This document shows, one piece after another, positions 1 through 5,245 of a stretch of 5,245 nt of DNA. The notes beneath the pieces are model-generated. The model made no database searches, was not told where the DNA came from, and saw nothing but the letters and a program-made list of their open reading frames with translations. Origin of the DNA: Flavobacteriales bacterium (lineage in GTDB: Bacteria > Bacteroidota > Bacteroidia > Flavobacteriales_E > Vicingaceae). The position numbers and the translations under genes are program-made. How positions within the stretch are numbered: position 1 is the stretch's first letter; each line of letters starts with the position of its first letter. The DNA lies in contig JAESUI010000112.1 of NCBI GenBank assembly GCA_016763135.1, positions 1-5,245 on the forward strand, in the 5' to 3' direction.

Positions 1-297
1 ATTTTCATAAGTGTAATCAGCAATATTTCTAATCCCTCTTAAAATGTAACGGGCATTTATTTCTTTACAGAAATCTATTGTTAATCCAGTATAAGAAATT
101 ACTTCAATTTTAGGGTTGTTTTTAAAGGTAAGGTTGATGAAATCAGTTCGTTGATCTAAACTAAAATGATGTTTTTTTAGAGAGTTTTGACCAATGGCTA
201 CAATAATTTTATCAAAAAGAGGTAAAGCTCTTTCAATAATATTTTGATGACCTAAGGTTATTGGATCAAATGAGCCAGGAAAAACTGCAATTTTCAT
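1..297 (-). CDS. coaD: Phosphopantetheine adenylyltransferase (CoaD), N-terminal 99 residues, cut by window edge
   Basis: This cytoplasmic enzyme transfers AMP from ATP to 4'-phosphopantetheine to give dephospho-CoA, the penultimate step of coenzyme A synthesis. The protein begins MKIAVFPGSFDPITLGH. Residues 8-17 hold the nucleotidyltransferase signature GSFDPITLGH, with the T/HxGH-type ATP-binding motif ending at H17. Residues 86-98 (LRGIRNIADYTYE) match the conserved RGLR..DFEYE segment of CoaD, which helps bind substrate and ATP. The family is about 150-160 residues long, so roughly the last third lies beyond position 1. The ATG at 297-295 is the natural start because the first beta-strand (KIAVFPGSF) follows at once. 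The gene lies 46 bases after the stop of the CUB protein gene on the same strand, so read-through transcription is possible, but no functional link is implied. The frame is intact and the identification is secure. Confidence 0.96.
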   Translation of the reverse strand, partial: MKIAVFPGSFDPITLGHQNIIERALPLFDKIIVAIGQNSLKKHHFSLDQRTDFINLTFKNNPKIEVISYTGLTIDFCKEINARYILRGIRNIADYTYEN

Positions 298-300
298 ATC

Positions 301-325
301 AGTTAAATTTATACCAAAGTTAACT
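301..325 (-). promoter_or_regulatory. Short gap before coaD: candidate -7 element and small inverted repeat
   Basis: The 46 bases between the CUB gene stop and the coaD start hold, on the minus strand, TAACTTTG at 322-315. This matches the Bacteroidetes -7 consensus TAnnTTTG and sits 17 bases before the coaD ATG. No TTTG element is visible at the expected -33 spacing, so the promoter call is weak. A 6-bp inverted repeat (AGTTAA at 301-306, TTAACT at 320-325) spans the same site. It is AT-only apart from one pair per arm and lacks a U tract, so I do not call it a terminator. Confidence 0.25.
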
Positions 326-343
326 AAATATAAAAGGTTACTA

Positions 344-1879
344 TTATTTAGATATTAATTTTTGAGAATAATTGTTATGTTTTCCTTGGATTGATATCAA
401 ATAGATACCAGTAGAGATATTAAAATTTCTAAGTGATATAGAGTTGTTACCAACATTAATTTCTTTAATCTGTTGGGTTATTAATTTTCCAACACTGCTG
501 TATAAACTAATAGTTAAGTATTCATTAGTTCCACTTGTTATTACTAAATCTAAATTGTTGTAGGTTAAATTGGTATTAACTACATCAAAAGAATAATCAT
601 GGCAATTAGAGGCTATTATTCTATGATATTCAACCGAACCATCAAAATCAACCTGCATTAACCTGTAATAAGATGTTTCATTATTAATCTCAGTATCAGT
701 AAATGAGTAATTGTTAGTGGTTTGACTATTTCCTGAACCATATATTTTAGCAATCTCTTCAAAGTTAAAATTAGGGCCACTTTTTTCTACTATAAAATAA
801 TCATTATTTACTTCTGATCCTGTAGACCAAGTAAGCAGTGTGTGATTTTTATCACATTTAGCATCAAAACTGAGTAGATTTATTGGTAAAACAGGGCTGC
901 AATCTAAGGTAGCTCCATTACTTAATTGCCATGATATTGTAAAAGGATTACTATTTCCATCCCAATTATCTAACATCAATATGTAAATTTCACCAGCAAT
1001 CACAGTTAAAGGCTGTAAATATCCATCTCCACCTGAGCCTTCTACAACATCAATAGCAGGAGCAGCTAGTCCAGTTTCTCCACCAGGACCACTAGTCGCT
1101 AAAGATGCGGCAGAACATCTTAAAGGAAGATCATTGGTAAATGCTGGGCATTGTAGCGAATTATATGGACCCCATAGTGTCCAATCATAATCTGCTGCTG
1201 GACTTGGGCTTATCAAAAACCCAATTGTACCACTTGTAGAAGGAGAAAATATATACCAATTTGATTGAATTTCACCATTGCCTCCAAAATTTAAACAACT
1301 ATTCCACTCACTTGGCAACTCTTGGTATCCATATCCAGTTGTTCCGCCATTTAATGCGCCATCACCACAAACTACTACACCTCCCGTACAATCTTCTACG
1401 CTTGTTGGGTATGGTGCAGCTGGTGATCCAGTACAGGTAACTGTTAAGTTCCATCCAGTGTTTTGGGTTAACCCATCAGATACAAAACGAAATGACAAAC
1501 AACCTGAACTGTTTGCAGAACTAGCGGTAATAACAGCTCCCGCAGCTATTGTACCTGTATAAACCCCTATAATATCAGCAGATCCATCATTGCCATCAAA
1601 AACATACAAGTAATCAAAATTATTTTCAATATTAAATGATACCACGGTAACGCTTACATATTGTCCAGCTGAGGAAGGGCATATTGTAATTAATCCATTT
1701 TCGTTTGCAGAGTAACTGCTTCCAGATCCGCCAGAATCATAATAATTATAACTTCCTCCGCATTGAATTGTTGTTGAGGTTGTAGCTGTGGTTGGTTGTA
1801 TTATGTCTGGACATCCTACGGAAACAGAAATGGATGTAGATGTTGAAGTGCATCCGTTAGTTACTAAAGCTTGGTACAT
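344..1879 (-). CDS. 3' part of the CUB protein gene: Ig-like end, fourth CUB-like domain and T9SS sorting domain
   Basis: Coordinates are from the first in-frame ATG, but the frame is open and homologous up to about 2313. That upstream part encodes the rest of CUB repeat 3 (ending EVTC at 2087) and most of an Ig-like segment with SIQWQVSTNGGATW at about 2000-1960. The ATG at 1879 lies inside this segment (NSMYQALVTNGC), so it is not a true start and no signal peptide precedes it. Numbering from this ATG, a fourth, divergent CUB-like domain spans about 24-149 (FDYLYVFDG, FVSDG). Next, at about 160-327, comes a region common in Flavobacteriales surface proteins (SNWYIFSPSTSGTIGF, DYDWTLWGPY). 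LPINLLSFDAKCDKNHTLLTW at about 331-351 opens the usual domain before a sorting signal. The last 80 or so residues end GIYLISIQG...QKLISK, typical of a type A T9SS C-terminal domain. Confidence 0.8.
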   Translation of the reverse strand: MYQALVTNGCTSTSTSISVSVGCPDIIQPTTATTSTTIQCGGSYNYYDSGGSGSSYSANENGLITICPSSAGQYVSVTVVSFNIENNFDYLYVFDGNDGSADIIGVYTGTIAAGAVITASSANSSGCLSFRFVSDGLTQNTGWNLTVTCTGSPAAPYPTSVEDCTGGVVVCGDGALNGGTTGYGYQELPSEWNSCLNFGGNGEIQSNWYIFSPSTSGTIGFLISPSPAADYDWTLWGPYNSLQCPAFTNDLPLRCSAASLATSGPGGETGLAAPAIDVVEGSGGDGYLQPLTVIAGEIYILMLDNWDGNSNPFTISWQLSNGATLDCSPVLPINLLSFDAKCDKNHTLLTWSTGSEVNNDYFIVEKSGPNFNFEEIAKIYGSGNSQTTNNYSFTDTEINNETSYYRLMQVDFDGSVEYHRIIASNCHDYSFDVVNTNLTYNNLDLVITSGTNEYLTISLYSSVGKLITQQIKEINVGNNSISLRNFNISTGIYLISIQGKHNNYSQKLISK

Positions 1880-2086
1880 GGAATTTACAGCTACAGCTTG
1901 AACCCATGGGTCAGTTGTAGCACCAGCAATATTAGACCATGTAGCACCTCCATTAGTAGATACTTGCCATTGGATACTTGCTGCAGGATCTTCCCCAGCT
2001 AATGTTAAAGTGGTATTACCTGCTGCTGGACAAAAAGTATTTGGTGATGCTGAAGATGTTCCTGCTGATGTTGCACATGGAGTAAA

Positions 2087-3264
2087 ACAAGTAACTTCTG
2101 CATCCCAACCCGTACCTGTTGTTAAGGCATCTCTATAAAATTCTATGGTTAGGCTACCAGTTGTTGAAGTAATAACTCCTGGAATATTACCATTACAATA
2201 TTTGCCAATTAGTGGGGCACCTGTATTTACTCCATCATATATTTGAATCCAATCACATGTACAAGAAGCACCTCCACATCCTTCTATATCAAAAGGACCA
2301 GTGGTAAAATCTATTGAATCATTTGACCTGCTGCAGAAGGGTTAAAAGTTAAAATGCCTGTTTGGTTATTGGAGTAATTTCCTGCGGCTCCACCTGGATC
2401 ATAATAATCGTAAGTTGTACCACAGATAATAGTCGCGGAAGATGTTCCCGAAGAAGGATGAACAAATGGTGGTGGTGGACCAGGAGTTGGTGAACAAGAA
2501 ACCTCTGCGACCCAGCCAGATCCAACGGCCCCACCATCTGAGTCAAAAACAACGGTTAAAGACCCTGTTGATGAAATAATTATTCCTGGAACATTACCAT
2601 TACAATATCTTCCAATTAGTGGTGCTCCTGTATTCACTCCATCATATACTTGAATCCAATCGCATGTACAAGCAGCACCTCCACATACTTCCACATCAAA
2701 TGCACCAGTAGTAAAGTCTATTTGCACATATAATCCACCAATGGAAGGGTTAAAGGTCATAGTACCTAATTGATTGTTGCTGTAATTTCCTGTTCCACCA
2801 GGATCTAAATATGTTGAAGTTGCTCCACATGTAATGGTAGATGAGGAACTTCCAGAGGAAGGATGAACAAGTGGCGGAGGTGGTCCAGGTGCAATAGAGC
2901 AGCTCACATCAGCATCCCACCCTGAACGTATTGTAGTACCGTCAGAATCAAAGACTATTGTTAACGATCCGGTAGAAGAGGTTATTGTTGTTGGAATAGT
3001 TGAATTACAATAGGTGCCTATTAGAGGAGATAAAGTGTTTGGACCATCATATATTTCTATCCAATCATAACATCCACCACCATTTGGTTCTATGTCAAAA
3101 GGACCGGTAGTAAAATCTATTTGAACATATTGACCTCCTATTGAAGGGTTTAAGGTTAGGGTTCCCAATTGATTATTACCATAATTTCCAACTCCACCTG
3201 GATCATAATAGTTGTAAGTTGTACCACAAGTAATAGTTGAAGATGATGTTCCTGAAGAAGGATG
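2087..3264 (-). repeat. Three tandem CUB-coding repeats of about 400 bases
   Basis: The units are about 3264-2899, 2865-2494 and 2460-2087, with a period of about 133-135 codons including the proline-rich linkers. Similarity is clear at the DNA level as well as in protein. For example, 2612-2670 and 2205-2263 differ at about 5 of 59 positions by eye. Units 2 and 3 are closer to each other than to unit 1: both carry the extra cysteines and GAPLIG. The fourth CUB-like domain, further downstream, is too divergent to be part of this array. Such an array can gain or lose units by recombination and is hard to assemble. Confidence 0.85.
2311..2316 (-). other. Frameshift site: one base missing in the third CUB repeat
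   Basis: On the coding strand this repeat reads GGTCAAATGATTCAATAGATTT, whereas repeat 1 reads GGTCAATATGTTCAAATAGAT. The CAAATAGA of repeat 1 (and of repeat 2) has become CAATAGA, one A short; on the plus strand TT at 2314-2315 replaces TTT. Restoring the base turns Q-stop into Q-I-D-F, matching the strand VQIDFTTG of the other repeats. It also puts the first frame exactly in phase with the open frame below 2311. No other stop or shift occurs between 3357 and 344. Confidence 0.9.
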
Positions 3265-3357
3265 GGTAATAGTTTGCCCAAAAATATTTGCAGAGAACAA
3301 TAAAAGTCCAACTGCTAGAGAAATATTTTTTTTAAAATGCCTGGCTTTATTAATCAT
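2311..3357 (-). CDS. 5' part of the CUB protein gene: signal peptide, two full CUB repeats and the start of a third
   Basis: This 348-residue frame starts at ATG 3357-3355. Its N-terminus has basic residues (K4, R6, K9, K10), a hydrophobic core at about 12-22 and a probable signal peptidase I site before Q28, which fixes the start. Each repeat follows the same pattern: HPSSG..S, a TxxCG cysteine, YxDPGG, the strand YVQIDFTTG.FD.E, then DWI.(I/V)YDG, PLIG.YC, STGSLT(I/V)VFDSDG and a closing cysteine. Repeats 1 and 2 run from H32 to C153 and from H165 to C288; repeat 3 begins at H300. The linkers are proline-rich (PGPPPP). E90, D98 and D138 of repeat 1 sit where calcium-binding CUB domains carry their acidic ligands. 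Repeats 2 and 3 carry a cysteine cluster (CGGAxCTCDW) that repeat 1 lacks. The frame ends at TAG 2313-2311 in the middle of a conserved strand, which is not a natural end. The next gene piece continues it in another frame. Confidence 0.85.
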   Translation of the reverse strand: MINKARHFKKNISLAVGLLLFSANIFGQTITHPSSGTSSSTITCGTTYNYYDPGGVGNYGNNQLGTLTLNPSIGGQYVQIDFTTGPFDIEPNGGGCYDWIEIYDGPNTLSPLIGTYCNSTIPTTITSSTGSLTIVFDSDGTTIRSGWDADVSCSIAPGPPPPLVHPSSGSSSSTITCGATSTYLDPGGTGNYSNNQLGTMTFNPSIGGLYVQIDFTTGAFDVEVCGGAACTCDWIQVYDGVNTGAPLIGRYCNGNVPGIIISSTGSLTVVFDSDGGAVGSGWVAEVSCSPTPGPPPPFVHPSSGTSSATIICGTTYDYYDPGGAAGNYSNNQTGILTFNPSAAGQMIQ

Positions 3358-3376
3358 AATTTTTTAAGCGGTTTTC

Positions 3377-3393
3377 AGGATAATAATTATCCT
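3377..3393. repeat. Perfect 8-bp inverted repeat upstream of the CUB gene
   Basis: AGGATAAT and ATTATCCT flank a single central A, giving 17 bases of perfect symmetry. It lies 19 bases before the ATG of the CUB gene. The one-base centre does not suit an RNA hairpin unless the loop opens by several bases; symmetric protein binding is equally possible. Five T follow on the plus strand, but no plus-strand gene ends here, so a terminator role on that strand has no support. Confidence 0.5.
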
Positions 3394-3500
3394 TTTTAGG
3401 GTATTCACTCAATAATTTTAACAAGTTACATTATTTTAAATGTATATATACAAGTAAATTTAAATAAATGTTAAGAATCTAAACCGATACATATTTTTTT

Positions 3501-3523
3501 AAAAACCACTAAATCAGTTGGTT
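3501..3523 (-). terminator. Probable intrinsic terminator after the barrel protein gene
   Basis: On the minus strand, 32 bases after the stop of the barrel protein gene, AACCA(A)CT pairs with AGTGGTT: a 7-bp stem with one bulged A and a 5-base loop, at 3523-3504. A run of T (five, two of them inside the stem) follows to 3501. Stem and T run are short, so efficiency is uncertain. Its place between two genes of the same strand suggests that the CUB gene has its own promoter in 3500-3358. I could not find a convincing TTTG plus TAnnTTTG pair there. Confidence 0.45.
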
Positions 3524-3554
3524 ATGAAGAATAAATTTAGAACTTTAAGCTGCT

Positions 3555-4448
3555 TTAAAGATGGAATCTATAGATTAATCTTACTTTAAAAACAAGACCA
3601 TTATTGAAAACAGGGTTTAGTAAAACTCGATTATCCCCAGCAGTTATGCCGTAAATATCAAAATCAACATTATCATCACTACTATAAGCTTCGTAACTTC
3701 TTCCCAATGAATAACCAGCCTTTGTTTGCAAAATGAAGCTTTTTTTAATGTTGAATTGTAAGTAACCATATAGTTCATTGGTTTTCTTCATTAAATAGGA
3801 ATTCTTATTTCCTAAATTATATGTTCTGGTAATGGCTGTAAAATTTGTTCCGAGGTTTAACCAATTGATTAATTTATAGTTTACATCTGCCCAAATTGGT
3901 AATGTGAAATTTGCTTCAAATTTATCGTTAGGGCTTTTGTAATAAAAACCTAAAAGAGGAGTAATTAAAGGTCCGTGTAGATCTTTATTAATGTAGACAC
4001 CAATATGATATTTGAATGTTTCCTTTTTTTTGTATTTCATTAAAATTAATCCTCCTAATTGAAAATCTTTCCCGCTTAATTGTTTAAAATCAGATGATAT
4101 TTTAGGAAGGAGCATATAAGTTCCATTCCATTTTTCAGAATGATTGCGATTAAATCCAATCTTAATATTAACGGTTGAAATAGTTATTGGATTTGATATG
4201 GGATGTATTTTTGTTTTTATTTGTTCTAAATAAAAACCAGTTAAAAAAGCATTGTCATCATTCAGTTTAATTGGTAAAGTAATATCAGCGCCAAATTCTT
4301 GAATGTTTGTGTTTCCTTGTATGCTATCGAAATCATTTTGAGGTGTTACTGCATAATGAAACCTTGCTAAATCAACATAGTTTTGGGCACTTATAGAAAA
4401 GAGCGAACATAAAGCGAAACCTAATAGTATTGATTTGATAAGATTCAT
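3555..4448 (-). CDS. Exported protein, probable outer-membrane beta-barrel (DUF6268-like), function unknown
   Basis: This gene encodes 297 residues. The N-terminus MNLIKSILLGFALCSLFSISAQ is a clear signal peptide with cleavage likely before Q22. That fixes the start at 4448-4446; a longer reading to 4508 would put 20 charged residues ahead of it and overlap the upstream gene. C14 is not in a lipobox, so it is not a lipoprotein. The mature part has many alternating polar and hydrophobic strands (FLTGFYLEQIKTKI, LGGLILMKYKKK, YHIGVYINKD, LYGYLQFNIKKSFILQTKAGY). It ends VFKVRLIYRFHL, an amphipathic last strand as in outer-membrane barrels. The mature N-terminus (YVDLARFHYAVTPQNDFDS) recalls the DUF6268 family of Flavobacteria; this match is from memory. 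The start is 1 base after the phosphoesterase stop, so the two are probably co-transcribed and translationally coupled. A transport or envelope role is possible but not shown. Confidence 0.78.
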   Translation of the reverse strand: MNLIKSILLGFALCSLFSISAQNYVDLARFHYAVTPQNDFDSIQGNTNIQEFGADITLPIKLNDDNAFLTGFYLEQIKTKIHPISNPITISTVNIKIGFNRNHSEKWNGTYMLLPKISSDFKQLSGKDFQLGGLILMKYKKKETFKYHIGVYINKDLHGPLITPLLGFYYKSPNDKFEANFTLPIWADVNYKLINWLNLGTNFTAITRTYNLGNKNSYLMKKTNELYGYLQFNIKKSFILQTKAGYSLGRSYEAYSSDDNVDFDIYGITAGDNRVLLNPVFNNGLVFKVRLIYRFHL

Positions 4449-4449
4449 T

Positions 4450-5245
4450 TTATGACAATTCAAAGACAGTAATTTCTGGCAATATACCAACTCTGCCCGG
4501 ATAACCAATAAACCCTAAACCTCTATTGACATAAATCTGTTGCATGCCTTTCTTATATAAACCTGCCCAATTTTTATATAAATATTGGGAAGGGCTCCAT
4601 TTGAAACCAGGTATTTCAATACCGAATTGCATACCATGTGTATGACCAGAAAAAGTTACAGCTATATCAGGGTGATTAGGAAGAACATCTGCATCCCAAT
4701 GAGAGGGCTCATGACTTAATAATAGTTTTACATCGGTTTCTAAACATCCTTTTTTTGCTTTGTTTATATCTCCATATTTTTGGAACCTAGCTTGGCTCCC
4801 CCAGTTTTCGACTCCAACTATAGCAAGTCTTTCATTATCTTTTTTAATGATGTGATGTTGGTTAAGTAACAATTTCCATCCCAATTTTTTATGAACAGCC
4901 TTCATTAGTTTGTAATTGTGTTTACGACCTTCGTCATCTCCTTTTTGATAAAAGTAATCGCCATAATCATGGTTTCCTAAAATAGAAAAAACACCAAGTG
5001 GGGCAGTTATTTTTTTCAAAGTATCAATAAAAGGAATTGCTTCCTCTGTAATTTCATTGACTAAATCACCAGTAAAAAAAATAATGTCTGGTTTTTGTTC
5101 TTGGATAAGTCGAACCGCTTTTTCTAATGGGTCTGATGTTATAAAACTACCAGAATGGATATCGGATATTTGAATAATTTTTAGTCCTTTAAATGGCTTG
5201 GGAAGATTAGGGATTTGCAGTTTTTGTTTTCTTATTTTATAATCG
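4450..5245 (-). CDS. Calcineurin-like metallophosphoesterase, C-terminal 264 residues, start outside window
   Basis: This is a metal-dependent phosphoesterase of the YkuE / LpxG-like branch. Counting from the first whole codon (5244), the metal and catalytic motifs appear in the family's order: SDIH at 27-30, GDLVN at 59-63, GNHD at 90-93, SHEP with H178, and GHTHG at 200-204 (H201, H203). All canonical ligands of the two-metal site are present. The residue after GHTHG is M where many relatives have G (GMQFG for GGQ). The frame stays open to the right edge, and the SDIH strand needs the upstream sequence, so a TTG at 5019-5017 is not the start. In Bacteroidetes these proteins often carry N-terminal membrane helices, which would lie outside the window. 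Substrates vary in this group (phosphodiesters, UDP-diacylglucosamine) and cannot be told from this sequence. It ends with TAA 1 base before the barrel protein gene. Confidence 0.93.
   Translation of the reverse strand, partial: DYKIRKQKLQIPNLPKPFKGLKIIQISDIHSGSFITSDPLEKAVRLIQEQKPDIIFFTGDLVNEITEEAIPFIDTLKKITAPLGVFSILGNHDYGDYFYQKGDDEGRKHNYKLMKAVHKKLGWKLLLNQHHIIKKDNERLAIVGVENWGSQARFQKYGDINKAKKGCLETDVKLLLSHEPSHWDADVLPNHPDIAVTFSGHTHGMQFGIEIPGFKWSPSQYLYKNWAGLYKKGMQQIYVNRGLGFIGYPGRVGILPEITVFELS

Larger units (their letters stand above)
344..3357 (-). pseudogene. Secreted multi-CUB-domain protein with T9SS sorting domain, split by a one-base deletion
   Basis: Read across a single-base deletion near 2314, this is one gene for about 1004 residues. 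The order of parts is: signal peptide 1-27; CUB-like domains at about 32-153, 165-288 and 300-424; an Ig-like segment at about 426-515; a fourth CUB-like domain at about 517-642; a region of Bacteroidetes surface proteins at about 654-820; a linker domain beginning LPINLLSFDA at about 824-915; and a C-terminal sorting domain at about 920-1004. CUB domains are beta-sandwich modules that bind proteins or sugars, often through calcium. The product would be exported by Sec, carried across the outer membrane by the type IX system, and anchored at the surface or released. An adhesion or binding role is inference; no catalytic domain is visible. Both halves remain open and well conserved, so the break is recent or a sequence error. 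As read, the product stops after residue 348 and loses its sorting signal. Confidence 0.85.

Noticed and set aside
1278..1562. Plus-strand open frame of 94 codons opposite the CUB gene
   Set aside because: It lies wholly within the antisense of a conserved coding region, has low-complexity proline/valine-rich content, no recognisable domain and no start signal.
2305..2325. Programmed ribosomal frameshifting at the break
   Set aside because: No slippery heptamer or long A run is present, and the paralogous repeats show that a plain one-base loss explains the shift.
2349..2552. Minus-strand open frame of 67 codons in another phase of the CUB repeat
   Set aside because: It is a shadow of the repeat-3 coding sequence; its histidine and leucine runs come from reading the proline-rich linker out of frame.
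3441..3452. TGTATATATACA, a 12-base palindrome in the gap before the CUB gene
   Set aside because: It is a simple TA alternation in very AT-rich DNA, with no matching second site or promoter spacing.
4449..4508. Longer start for the barrel protein gene at 4508
   Set aside because: The extra 20 residues would precede a clear signal peptide and overlap the end of the phosphoesterase gene; the ATG at 4448 explains both.

Overview
The window looks like a piece of a Bacteroidetes chromosome, most likely from the order Flavobacteriales. The DNA is AT-rich and the start sites are A-rich without strong Shine-Dalgarno sequences. One large secreted protein ends in a C-terminal domain of the type IX secretion (Por) sorting kind, which is restricted to this phylum. 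All genes read on the minus strand, so transcription runs from high to low coordinates.

Layout in the direction of transcription: (1) 5245-4450, the C-terminal 264 residues of a calcineurin-like metallophosphoesterase whose start lies outside the window; (2) 4448-3555, a 297-residue exported protein that looks like an outer-membrane beta-barrel of unknown function (DUF6268-like), starting 1 base after the phosphoesterase stop; (3) a gap of 197 bases with a probable terminator and a perfect inverted repeat; (4) 3357-344, a secreted multidomain protein of about 1004 residues with a signal peptide, three tandem CUB-type repeats, an Ig-like segment, a fourth CUB-like domain, a pre-C-terminal region and a T9SS sorting domain; (5) a gap of 46 bases; (6) 297-1, the first 99 residues of phosphopantetheine adenylyltransferase (coaD), running off the left edge.

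The most notable point is that the large CUB gene is split by a single missing base at about 2314-2315, inside the third CUB repeat. The two halves are otherwise intact, and the neighbouring repeats show directly which base is missing. This is either a sequencing or assembly error in repetitive DNA or a recent inactivation.

The genes do not form an obvious pathway. The phosphoesterase and the barrel protein probably share an operon and both point to the cell envelope. The CUB protein is probably a surface or secreted binding protein, and coaD is a housekeeping gene of coenzyme A synthesis. I see no RNA gene, CRISPR array, insertion sequence or clearly new system.
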